DNA of 64,000 bases. Origin: Pycnopodia helianthoides (Eukaryota > Echinodermata > Asteroidea > Forcipulatida > Asteriidae). Positions 47,101 to 60,700 of the stretch are shown piece after piece. How positions within the stretch are numbered: the first letter of the stretch is position 1; the number at the start of each line of letters is the position of its first letter. The stretch covers positions 21,821,933 to 21,885,932 of the forward strand of contig CM063251.1 of NCBI GenBank assembly GCA_032158295.1, given 5' to 3'. A program made the translations under genes and the position numbers. The notes beneath the pieces were generated by a model. That model had not been told where the DNA came from. It was given only the letters and a program-made list of their open reading frames with translations, and did not search any database.

Positions 47101-50100
47101 ATCCAAACACTGCGTCAATCTGTGAGAACAATCCATTTAAAAAAAGAGGGGGGAGGGGGACACATGTTTATTACTACTACAGTTTCAATTTTGATATCTC
47201 GTCCAAAAAACTCTTTAAAGGATTGTAAAATATGTTTGATTTTCTTGTTTTTAATATTGTTTTAATGACTATCGCAAGATAGGTTTCAAATTCTGCTTTA
47301 AAAGTCTGGTAAGTTTACAGAGCAGGTGGAATTTCACATGTGTACATGTGTGTAACATTCAATTTAGCCTGTTGGTTTCGACAAATTGATGACAAGCTTT
47401 TTTGTCATACTGATGCTGAAATGTCAATGGCTTCATTTTGTAACGAAAAAGCCAAGTTTCTTTTTGAGTAACCAAACTATATTGCTGATTGGAAAGCAAT
47501 GTTTCATCAGCCGCCATTCCATGTTTATATTATTTAGTGCCTCCAGTGCCCAATTACATGGCGATGGTCACACTTTTGGCCACCCATAAATCACATAACA
47601 GAATTGTTCCATGGTTCATGGTGTTTTGTACACCCAAGGGGGCAAATGGCACCGGAGGCGAAGCCGAGGGTACCATTTTCCCCCGAGCGGGTACAAAACC
47701 CATGAACCCCATCACGGAGCGTGCAACAATTGTTTTGTTATACCATGGTGATAGATTCCTCTTCTTTCAAAGCAATCTGTTGTCATCTTCCAACATCATG
47801 CTAACAAATGGCGGTCTTTGACAGAAATTTATTGCTTCAGTGTTCCCTACGGCACATCACACAGGAGTGTAGATCATTTTACCTCGTACCAGCCTAATTA
47901 CAACCTCGAACCCAGGGGTCATTTCTAATATTATACACAGCGCTGGAAATGGCCAACAATGGACACAATCAAGGTAGTGTACCCCGTGGGGTACATCACT
48001 GAGGATCCCCTGTGCCATACACGCGTCTTTGTATCACATGACATGATTGGTTCTCGACCAATAAAAATTCACAATCTATTAACGTGGTATAACAAAATTC
48101 TATGGACCATAAGTGCTGAATTTCACTGTACGCCATAAAATTGACCCTGTTCTACTAAGAACCAAATCAGATTGACATGTTTAAAAAATATCATGGATGT
48201 GTGTCTATTAACTTGAGCTAGATGATGATACAGATGTGAACTTTTCTTTTTGAAAGGAATTTGTAATGTCGTCAACAACCATTGAAATGAACAGCATGTA
48301 CGTTTCACTTGACAAAAATGTGTACTCATCTGCATGACAAAATGAACAGACAAACAAACCCTTTTGTTTGAAAAACATAATTATTTCTGTTGGGAGGGAA
48401 GTATTTGTAAAGAGAGGGGGAGGGGGGTAGGTAGTCAGGAGAATCAAACTCTAAACTGGATGCTGTACAGTGATGTGATTTTAGTACCTCTGATGCAGAA
48501 TGCGAGCTCGAACTTCATTACACAAACTGTTAGGGATTAAGAAGAAACCGCATCATCAAAGCAATTGGTTTGAAAATGAAATAGATGACGTCACCTTGAG
48601 CATTCCAGGGCATTTCCTGGCAGGCAAGACACATGAACCACACCACTAATATACCTAGGAAGTGTTTACCATTTTGTATTAAAACTTCAACATGTATTCA
48701 TAAGCACCTGCGACAGTTCATTCATTCTGATTGGTCGAGAGGAGATTACATTGCCATGTTTAGTTGTGCGATATGACCACGGTGACGAGTGTTTAAGCGT
48801 GGCCAGAGGAGATGGACTCAAAAAGGGCACTATAGACGATTGAATGGAGCACAAAAATTTCAGGGTCCAATTTGAGTTCGTAGGTCGCATATTTGGCTCG
48901 TGACAGCTTGAAACTTAAGCGCGCAAGGAAAATAACTTATCTCAGCAAAATGAGCTGTGAATTTGCCTGCAGGAAAATCGAGGGGGATTATCATCAAACT
49001 TCTTCAACCGTTAATTTTTAAATTTTTAAATAACACTACAAAATTTAAAACTTCCTATATCAACATAGTGGTATCTTGCCTGCCAAGAAATTCATGAGGG
49101 CACTCTTTATGTCAACAAAGTGACCCAATGACATGGTCTATAAAACAAATATCTAGCACACATAAAAGTAACAGAATTCAATTTAAAACGTCCCCTTACA
49201 TTGTGAAAAAAAACAAGAAGGTGTTTGCTACATTACTTACTTTCCTTGCAGAGTGACCGAGTCTTTCTCGTGGTCTAGTAAGCCATTTGTGTTGGCACTC
49301 TTCACCATCTGTACCAGGATAGGGGTAAGTTCTCCCTCCAGGGCCAACATACCCTGCGGCCAAGGAACAAAGACAATTGGTGGTCAATATCAGGGGTGTG
49401 ATTGTAGAACAATGACTAATCATAAACAATGGGTTGTATTATACAATTGTTGCAGGCTGTGATGGTACAAAATAAAAAGGGGATTTTTTTGTCCTCTTTT
49501 CTATGTTGTTACAGTTGTTGTTGTTACTATTATTTATCATTACTATATATTTCTGGTTATGAAACCAAGGATGCCTCATAAGTGAACTTAATCACTGTAG
49601 CTCGCAAGCCTGAGGAAACCTGTAAACAAGGGTGCTTGCAATGTGAACCAGAAACACCAGGGTTAACTCCTACTCTTCCACAATAAGTGTTCTTTTAAGT
49701 GCACTACCAATCCTAGAACTAGAAATATGGTGAAGTATCTTGCTTATGGACACAAGTGCCACTACCAGGACTCGAACCCACACTCTGCTGATCAGAAACA
49801 CCAGAGCTTGAGTCTAATGCTCTTAACGACATTGCAGTTGTTGTATAATCTAATTTAGTTAATTTGAATAGAACCAATGTTTCCTAACACTCATATTGGT
49901 AGGCTTTACATACAACCCTTCTTTGTCCAGACAGAACACTAACCTTTGTAAATGCTGCAGCAGTCATCTGTACCCGCCCTTCATCCGATGCATAGATCTT
50001 TAGATCATGGCGGTATGTACTATGAAGACGTAATAACCCACAACCAGGGAACCCAGCATACTCCCCTAAATAGTAATGGAAACATCACAATAGTAATTTG

Positions 50101-53100
50101 CTTAAAACAAAAAGTCTTTGTTTTTTTCTTCTTGCTTTCTAACCTCAAATGTGTCTCATCCATAGGAAACAAATTGCACTGTTTATTTGTTTTGTTTGAC
50201 GTTAAAGGTATCATACAGGATTGGTAAGGATACTAACAAAAAATTATTTAATTTTAGTCTGATAACTGATTATGAAGTTCGTACCAGAACTATTTTTTTT
50301 GTGAACCATTTCCCTCTGAAATGAAGTCATATTCGAAGAAAACCTACAGAAAATACAACAGCTGATTGCAGTTGTAACAATCAAAATTAATGTCAATGTG
50401 TGTAAATGCTGAAAATTGTGCATGGTTTTCCACTATTTTCTCTTGACTCGCACAACGAATTAAGCCCAAATTTTCACAGCACAGACTTGTTATTTTATGT
50501 ATATGGTTGATCACACAGAACATGACCACTATCTGCGACTATTTTGTCAGTTCTACCCATCCTGTTTAATACCTTTCAGATATAAAAAATAAAACAGAAC
50601 TCAATTGTATTCAACTTGATACTATAAGTATGAATACAGACGGCCTAATACACATCTCAATTATAATTCCTATGAAGTTAAGAAGAGGTGCTGTAAAGTA
50701 ACAGAACTTTGCGCAGCTAGATAGCAGAACAATTACAGTCAAAATCCATTGTTCTCCAAAATTTTTATAACAAAGGAACTCAACCCAGTTTAAATGTTCA
50801 AACACAGTTCCAAAGTACATGGACGGTACACATAGAGTCTGCTAGTGGTTATCAGATCTGTTCTTACCTTGGCCACCAGGGTATATACAGCGGAACGCTC
50901 TACCCAGTTCCTCGGCCTGATCACGCCCAGCTGGTGTCAGCTCACCACCCCACTTCAAAATCAGCAACAGGGAAGGATCAGCTTTACAATCTGCAACCCC
51001 ACCAAAACAAAAAAAGGGTGGTTCAACTTGTAAATGCTACCAAAACCACAGCGTATGACATACAGTTGACTACACTGTACCTATACCACACCTACACCAC
51101 AAGAAGAATGCAAACATGAGTTGGTTCCTCTGAAAACAGCAGATTCACAAAGGAGCAAAAATTGAGGTTAAACCCAATACGTTTGGCTTACCAGAGATGA
51201 CGTCTTGGTCTTTCCTTGTAGATCTTTTCTTAGGGCAACCTTTAGGAGGAACACAAACTTAAAAATGCAGCAACTTGGATTTGAACCTTTTGTGACCTCA
51301 TTGTACCTTGAAAAAACACTAGAGTTACATGAGGATAACCCAAAGTTAACCCAGAACTAACCCAGAGTTACCACTTTTCTTTATTGCCAGCTAGAAAGGA
51401 GAGGTGAATAGAGGATTACAGCAGTCAGTCCACTTTTTTGACATGTCCCCAAGCCCTTCCTGTTCCCATACGCAATGAAATCCTCTGAGCATTATTAGTA
51501 CTACTATTAAATATTTCTGGAAGTAAAACCTAAAATGCCTCATCAGGAAACCTGTAAACAAGGGTGCTTGCTATGAGAACCAGAAACACTAGGGTTAACC
51601 CCTGCTCTTCAATGGTTAGTGTTCTGGGTTCTTTTACGTGCACTACCAATCCTAGTACATGGGACCTACAGCTTAATATCCCATCTGAAGGACAAAGCAA
51701 TTATGGTAAAGTATCTTGCTCAAGGATACAAGTGCCACGACCGGGACTCGAACCCACACTCTGCTGATCAGAAAAACCAGAGCTTGAGTCTGATGCTCTT
51801 AACCGCTCAGCCACGACATGCCACAAAGCATGTGATACCTCTACACCAAACTTTAACCCTTTCCATCCCTAATTCCTCTGTAATCCATGGCATGGTTTTG
51901 CTTGAATTTTGTGAACTCGTTGGGCTAAACAACCCATTCTATGCAAGAAGGTGTACCGATCTATTCAAGAAGGTGTACCGATCTATTCAAGAAGGTGTAC
52001 CGATCTATTCAACAAAGGCTTTAATAACATCTCCGATACTTAATTTTTAAGCCAGAGGACTCATTAATATAGACACTAAAACAATTGAATGGTTCCAAAA
52101 ACCAAAGGTATCCTTTGCCTGTAAACATGTACACTATGTTCATAATGTTTACCAAGAAGCAACTGCCACCAAAGTGAAAGTGTACCTCAATGACACCAGG
52201 GGGAGTTTGAGAGCAATTGAAGGTGGTTACCCATCCTTACCTTGAGAAACAAATCCAGACTGATCAAGATCTATGTAAAGTAAAATAGGCATCAGGCCTA
52301 TACATTAGTCTGGGTGTGAAGGTTATCTGCACTCAACTACGTCAAATGAGGTTACACAAATTTAAACTTCAGAAATTGATTTGGGGGTACAGACCTTGTA
52401 CACACGATGCCACTGATCTGGTGAAAAAAGAGTTTAATGCTAAGGAGGTGGTGAACATAGGCGTACGACCCAGGGGATGCAGGCAAATGCACTCCAAAAT
52501 TCCGGCAAAACAGAGGGAAAAGTTCTAGCACAGCAAGAAGGGAAAAAATTGACGGACAGAGGAACTAATACCCGGAATTAGTCATTGGTACTTGTTTTTT
52601 ATCCGTGTAAAATTTTGGGCAGGTCAACCCCTCTGCCCCCTTTAACCAACGAGTCCCCATACGCCCATGGTGGTGAAGGAATAGACATATTTGATTATGC
52701 TGCCATGTTTGGAATGAATCACAAAATGTACGGGAACCAATCTGTTAAAATAGTCGGCTTCAAGTCCATTGTTGATGGGAAAAATATAAACGTATGTTTC
52801 GTTCACCTACAGCTTATTCTAACCTACTGCTGATGTTTCCCGAGTAGAATTTGAAACTATGCAAACTGGAAAAGCAAAATTGCGGCGGATCAGAATGGAT
52901 CCTGGGGTTAGCAACCGGATGTTTGGATAAAAAAAGGCATTATTTGTTTTTTTGTCTCTTCGCTGCTCGTAAAACAACTTCCTCAATGTTTAGTACGGTG
53001 AATTGTTATTAAATGTATCTATTTAATGTTTTGAGCATGTTTTTTTGTTTTTACATAAGTTTTATTTTGCTTTAAATATGATTCTACAAATGAACTGAAA

Positions 53101-56100
53101 ATAAGTGAAGATTGGAGCATACTGATCAAAGCATGAAGTTGTGACACCACCAGCTCTTTTCAGAGCCACAAAAGTTTTAAGAATTGTCTAGAAACGTTGT
53201 GCTACTGCAAACCTCTGATCAACATTTCTCTACCTTTTTCACGGTGAGTGCCTGCTCATATTTTCTCACAAGACAACATCGAATCCCGTTGCTTATTATG
53301 AGAACCTTCGTTGTCTTTCCTTTGACAAGTCAGGGTTTCATTTTGTCAATGATATTTTCAAAGGAAAAAGATTACTCCAGAAGCTCAAAAATATTTTTCT
53401 AAAATAGTCCCGCGGGTAGGCACAGAACATTTTTCGGAAACATGAAATGGTTAACAAAATTCACTGTGAGGTATCAGTGAACAATTTTTACTCCCCTTTC
53501 AATTGCAAGCAAAATGCAGCATAAAAAAAAGATCACATGCAAATCAATATCAAGATTATTGCCTTTGAACATAAAAACATGTATGTGTTTCAAGAAAAAC
53601 ATTTAAAATCGTTGCATTAAATTGTTAAACCTTGAAATATTGTACTTTTGGAAGACAAATGTGTTCAACAATGCATCTTATTTTATTTTTTTAATCAATC
53701 AGTAAAAAGAAATTGTTTTTCCTTGAGTGGTCAAGTTGCTAGTGCTTTGGTCAAGTTATACAGCAGTTAAAATGGTAATTGTTTTTCAAACTTTATTTCT
53801 GAAATGAAATGTCTGATTCAATCACATATACATCTGTCAGCTAGTAAGTTCATCCATATACAAAACTATTCATACATACATACATCCATCCACACACGGT
53901 TCAACCACAAGTGAATAAATCCACAAACGAATCCATCCACTAACACTACAAATTAATACATCCCTGCATGAATTCATCCACTATCCACAAACTAATCAAT
54001 CCACACATGTTCCATCCGCAAATGAATAAATCCACAACTGAATCCATCCACAAATACAACAAATGAATCCATCCACACATAAATCTGTCCACTATCCACA
54101 AATGAATCCATCCACACATAAATCTGTCCACTATCCACAAATGAATCCATCCACACAAGAATAAACTCACAAAAAATCCTACCAAACAAAAGGCACGGCA
54201 AACCAACATCAAACAGGGAGAATATCCTCTTGGTAAAATGGAACATGCGGACATCAATTACGTAAAACTGTAATCCTCTTTTGGGTTACACTTTCCAAAA
54301 TACGTTTTCTTTATCCACAAGATTAAATATGTTAAAGACAAACCTAAAAATAATTACTTCAAGAGTATAGAAAAGCACTACACTTCACACAGATTTTGGA
54401 TAACAGTAAATACTCTATGGCGCTCAATCTTCAAGAAAATCCACAAGTCTTGAAGCTCAGAACTTTTACTGGACCAACTTTTCTTCTTTTTTTGTTAAAT
54501 GCCTACGATATTTCTTTCTTTTTTGTATTTGCTGTAAATTGTTAAATCAAGTTTTTGTCTTTTTTTACCCTAGACTGCATGAATTCTGTGGTTGTGGGGT
54601 TACTAGCCAAGTGCTACAATAACTGGACTCTGGCCAGTGGTCAATTGAGGTTTTCAAGTCCTGCTTTAAAAAAACAATTCCTTACGAAGAGGGTTGGGAT
54701 GGTTGAAGACAGAAACGGATTAAATGCACAAATGTTTAGAAATGTATAATATAAGGGGAAAAACTCAACAGGCAAAGAAAGAAAGAAAAATCACAGACCG
54801 GATTTAAAAGATGGACGACGTCTTCTATATGCAGGGCCATGGAAGATGTTTGGCAGAGAGTTTCGAGCCAGAAGCATAAACACTAAACATAAAAGTGGGG
54901 AGGGATTAACATTTAATTTGTTTCAGTTAAACTTAATTAAGTAGTTTGAACTTTCTAAAACAATTATGACAATAAAATATTCTCTTCATCTCGCTTGTTT
55001 AAAACAAATTAATTATATTTGTTTATTGGAGAAAAACAAAATGTTGATTTTTGGTGGAGAATAACAAACCCTAATCCTCTGGCTCATATGGTAAAATATC
55101 AGAAAATTTGTTGGGGATAAAGAATAGAATGGTCGTATTTTTGTTGCCATACACTACGTATGAAAAAGCACTGTGTACTTTCCAAAGACCTCTGAAGGGA
55201 TTCGAACCCCAAAGACGTTCTACACTGTAGAACATATGTCTCAACTGCTATAGCAACAGGCTTGCACATTGCAAGAGACCAGCTTGAATCCTTTAGAATA
55301 TGAACCCGAGACCTTCCATATTCTTGTGCAGATACGTTAAAGGTAGGGTCACAGATTGGTAAATACTCCTAAAATTAATGACCATAAAAACTTACTTGAT
55401 GAGAAGCACTGCAGCTGTTGGTAGTATTTTATTTTGAGAAAGGGTTCCCTTTGAAGTAACATTGTTTGGATAATTTTTCACCCGAAAACATTTGAATCTG
55501 AGAAAACTATTCATGCATGAATTGTTTCTCATAATTTTTGAAGGTTGGTGTTCATTTGCGAATGCTTCAGCTAGAGATGCGGTTGGTACCCGCTATTACC
55601 TCGCTAAAACACGGATAGATTCGAAACTCTTGTGAAAATACTGTGAAATTTGTTTTCAGTTTTCTCAGCAAGTAGACACTGCATTTGGCTGAAACTTTCA
55701 CGTGAGACTTTAATTGTAGCTTTTAAAATTTGATTTTGCCTATAAATCAGCATTACATTGAAAAAAAAACAATCTATAACCCTACCACTGAGAACCAAGA
55801 CTACTGACCACAAGGGGCCACCTTGAATGCTATCTGAAACTGCTAATGTACCTGCATTCTTAAGTTGATGTCAAAACTCCACCGGACCACAAAGCTTGCC
55901 AAGTGACTAGAGGCCATCCTGAACCCAGAACTTTTATATTTTTGCTCAGATAGCTTAACAACAATGACCAATGACAAGGAGCTGACCCAAACTGCATTTT
56001 ACAATCCTGGCCAAAATGCTTGGGCCACCTGGCAACAAACATACCCTCTCCCATCCCCCACTCAATGTTATTAAAAAAAATATATATTTGTTTAGGATTA

Positions 56101-57697
56101 TTTTCCCATGTTAAGATTGGATTAATAGGATTTTGAGTCACAGTGGTTAGGTTCACTTTGATTAAATCCTGGCCATTTTAGAATGAGTTGTCTTGTCCTC
56201 TGATTTCAATTGTTCTTGCCTTTCTGGTACTGTTCCATTACATCATTAGTAACGGAACAGTAACAAAAGTTACTTTCTTGTATTGTTGCAATATAGTTGA
56301 AATCTTGGCAGAATAAATCATAACAATGAGTATAACAATAATCATAACAGTAACCTCCCTAGCTGGAGCACAGACCATGCAATAAGAGACAAAATCGATG
56401 GGGGGCCAGGGGGGCCCAACGAGTTATGACCAGGATTGTAGATTAGATGTCTTGACCCGTAGACCATCGAGCTTCCCTCTTGCTACTGGGCAGGTTTCAG
56501 AAAGCACACCGAGTACAGAGTGCCTTCTCATACATCAGTGTAGGTTAAAAGCCTTTAAGTTATTACGCACACTCTCTTCCACTGGATATCAAATGCTGGG
56601 TATAGTTGTCTTCAGATGCATTCTTTGATAAAAGGTAATTTAATCTTTTCAATAAAATTGTTGTTATTGTGTATGAACTCCGATCTGGTACAAATTGAAT
56701 GATAACATATGTACAATTTTACAACCAAACTAATATTGGTAAGATTTTTAGTACTTCGGAAGCTTCTGAAAAAAAGTTAAAAATTAATTACATTGTAAAT
56801 TTGATAGGCTGCAAAGTTTCTTCTTTAAAAAAAATCATACCCAAAAGAATTTTGACCTGAAGGAACTCAGAACCACGTAGTCTACAGTAACCTGACACTC
56901 AAACATTGGGATTCTGATGAGACTCGTTATGCCTCATTCCAGTCCTAGGCTTGATTGATTAGGCCCAGCAGCGCTGAATCAAACGAATCCAGGCAAAACC
57001 TGGGAATGGGATTAGGGAGAATGGAAGGTGTCGGTGAGAGTAAAAGCATACAATGGGAAGACAAAGCACTACTCAAGGCTTTGGGCCAGGCAAACTGTTT
57101 ACAATAAACAACAAAAACAAAAACATCAGCAGGCATGGATTGTATAAGGCAAGCTGCACGCACATCAAAGCCAAATCATTACCAAAACAAATATAAACTC
57201 ACTCAACACACACGAAAAGTCAACTGTAAAATTGTTCCACAGGGGAAGCACCCAATACCAAAGTGATCGTTTTCTATTCACAGGTGTTTGAATAAAAAAG
57301 TTGAATTTCAGTTGCAAGACTTGCACACTGAAAGACAAGGCACAAACAATGGTAAAATCTTAATTTACATATTGTCAATTATGTATTCTGAAGTTCTCAA
57401 TTTGGTACAGATTTGTTTAAAATCAGAAATGTTATTATATGAATGTTTAATGTTTAACCCTTAATAAGCTAAGTTTGTATTTTTAATTAGCAAATGATAA
57501 TTAGTTTGAGTGAATGTGTGTGTGTGCGTGTGTGTGTGTGTACACACAGAAGGGCATATGTGGGGTCCTGACAACAATGGAACAATGGACCCCACAAGGT
57601 CATTTCAATAGGAACAATTGGGCCCCACAAGGGAATTCTTCAGAAAAGGGAATAATAGAACAACAATAGCAGTACCCCACAAACCGGATCCGTAAGG

Positions 57698-57768
<71 letters not shown>

Positions 57769-60700
57769 GTGTGTGGGATGTGTGTACACACAGAGGGCAT
57801 ATGTGGGGTCCTGACAACAATGGAACAATGGACCCACAAGGTCATTTCAATAGGAACAATTGGGCCCCACAAGGGAATTCTTCAGAAAAGGGAATAATAG
57901 AACAACAATAGCAGTACCCCACAAACCGGATCCGTAAGGATGTGTGTGTGTGTGTGTGTGTGTGTGTGCTATTTTGCTTCAAGGAAAATCATAAAGTAAA
58001 TATTATTTTACAAAGAAATGCAAAAAAAGTTTCCTTCAAACAATGATTTTGCTTAAATCCTTCGGCTAGCAAAAGATTTTGCCGTAGGTCTGGACCTCCA
58101 ACAAAATTTAGCAATGTTTGAGAAAATCTCACTAGGGACCTTGGACAGTCCAAATATTGTTGTCCTCTCACGCAAATTGCAAACTAAAATATTTCACAAC
58201 CTTTCTAAAATTAAGCCAGGGAGCCCTGCTAAATTGCAGTCATGTGAAAAGGGCTAATCTAAAATGTGTTAACTACCCCACACATTTGTATGTACTTGTA
58301 CATTTTTGTGTGTGCTATGTTATACACTCTGGACTAGTGTTTATGATTATGCTAGGTAAGTGACTGATCAAACCTTGCTAGTCTACCCTACCATGGGTGT
58401 CAGCCAAGTTACTTATTCAGTATACAGCATTCTAGTAAGAACTAGTGATTCCCCTGACTAATCAGGGCTAGGTAGACTAGGTCTATGCACAAAATGTATT
58501 ATTGGTGAATATGGAATAGGTAATTGAACCAAACTACTGTACATAGCATGCTCCTAAACATATTTGCATATCATAAACAATAAACATTTTTGAGTGTTTG
58601 TAAAGTCTAGATGCACACCAAGACTCTGCTTACCGAAGGCAAAACAGCAACGCATATGGCAGCAGAAATATTCTTGCATAATGAATTTCACAGGTTAGCG
58701 TGGACCTTTCGCTTGTGCATGTGTGTACTCATAATACTAAGCTAAAATCATACATTGTACAAGAACCCTGTCTTCGCATCGTCTACTATACTGCAGCATG
58801 CAGGGCGAGGTCTATGGGTGGTATGGCCGCAGGGCTTTGCTGCTGCTGGTACGTCCCTGGATGCCCGGACGGACCGAGACGTGGGGACTTGCTACTTAAT
58901 TATTTAACATATGTTTTTTCTTCTTTTTTCATTCATTTATTAACTGGGTATTTATTGGAATACAATAAACAGATGGTAATCGTAACATTTTTAGTAAAAT
59001 AATTGCTCAGTCGTAGTTCAACAGCTGCGCCTGGAAATAAGACTTATAGAATTTGTCCGCCATTTATGAATCTTGACTCCCATAAATGGCAGAGCGTTTT
59101 GTTTTGCGAAAGTTATCAAAAGCGAAGCATTTCTACATTGTTCTAAGGCACGTTTGTGTGGATCATTATATTCTACTTTTTAAACATCTTTCCGACCGTG
59201 CTCATTATACATCAAATGCTTGTTATAGCCCAAAAGCGCCCAACCCGAAGGCAACGTGTTCCTTTAACTCATGTATGTAAGGTGACATGATGTAGTGTTT
59301 TTCTCAATTTATCATCCCTGCCGAATCCTCCAAAATCCTCCATAACTCATCACCATCATGTTTGCACTAATAGATCAGACTGGTATGTCTGTCCAAATGG
59401 TAAACACTATGTGTGCCTGCAGCACATTCCACATCATCAGACACCTTCCTGAATCTTATTTTGAATTTCAAAACCCTACATGGATGTGTGGTAAGCATTG
59501 TAGGCCCCTATACCATGTGGCTACTTTTGGGCTTGGGCGGGGATCGAACCCACAACCACTAGCCCACCAAGCTTACCTAGTGTCAAGTAGGTAAGTTTGA
59601 ATCTTGTAACTACAGGCAGGTACCTCAAACAATTAAACTTCCTGACTAGGATATTGGAGAATTAGGGTCCATTAGGGTTAACCCTCCTACTGTCTGACCA
59701 TTCAATATTATCCAATGTGGTTTTGAATGATAGATATGATATCATGCGATAAGATATCATGTGGTGAATGCATCTCCACAGTACAGTTGTGCCACCATAG
59801 ACAACCCCCTGCAATTCCAAACGTTTGGTCAACTCGTTGGAAGATGATAGGAGGGTTTTGATGATGGAATGGAAGGAAAAACTGTCTGTGTGACTACATA
59901 TTTGAACTGTTGTAAACCATGAATAAAATGAATAGTATTTTATGAAGTTGGCTTTCAGTGTATGTCAGTGTTAGAATGTACAGGTGTTAAATTCCAAGTG
60001 TCGACCTGAAAACAAAAGATGTACACAGAATGTAGGACCTTGACACATACTGTTGAATATTTCTTGTCAGCAGAAGGTTTTCAAGAATAATTAAACCTAA
60101 TTTTGTTTTGGAAAAAACCAAAAACAAGGGATCAGTTGTAAACAAAAAAAAATGCTCAGAGAACAGTTTTTGATGGTACGGATTGATTTTTAAGAATATA
60201 TTGATACAGTTGTTAACAACAAGAAAGAAAAAAAAACATTTCTTAGAAAGAGGTCCTTGCCCTATGCTTAGACGTGTGAGTTTTCTTGTCTGTAATGGAT
60301 AATGTTCATCTGAAGCTCTTGAAAAAAAAAAAAAAAAAAACACCCTAGTTTTAAAGGTTACACTTGGGCATGCGCTTTTTAAACTCAGCTTGCATGAACA
60401 TTAGGAACAACACAGCAACATAAACACTACAAATCCACACCAATAATCCCCTGAAATCAACATTTTGAGTTTTTTCAGCGCATGAAAAGAATAATAAACA
60501 GGGTTGGTGACATGGATAGGAGTGCTTTTGTTTTTAAACCACAGCCAGGGGTGAAGGGGGAGAGGGGGGTCAAATTTCAAAGAGCTGCAAAGCAAACAGA
60601 AATGTGCTGAACGGAATTTTAGTGCAACAGAATGATTCCATGTGTACCAGCTAAACTTCCCGTGTATCTACATCTACAAATAGCTGGTTGCTGTTACTCT

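Larger units (their letters stand above)
42953..48487. other. PPIP5K 5.5-kb intron
   Basis: Contains the nested MITEs (43080-43883), the SINE at 44998, a SINE piece at 46739-46800 and the GC-richer hairpin at 47594-47741. I see no exon in the remainder; the protein needs none here. Confidence 0.55.

Noticed and set aside
51700..51825. Apparent tRNA gene on the minus strand
   Set aside because: Has boxes A and B but occurs as the head of a SINE body shared by five copies, with no intact acceptor stem pairing.
52316..52530. 70-codon frame [16 protein letters not shown]
   Set aside because: No homologue recognised, in the sense opposite to PPIP5K inside its large intron, and of a size expected by chance.
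57600..57911. Open frames rich in Cys-Val or His-Thr
   Set aside because: Produced by the TG dinucleotide tract in several frames on both strands.
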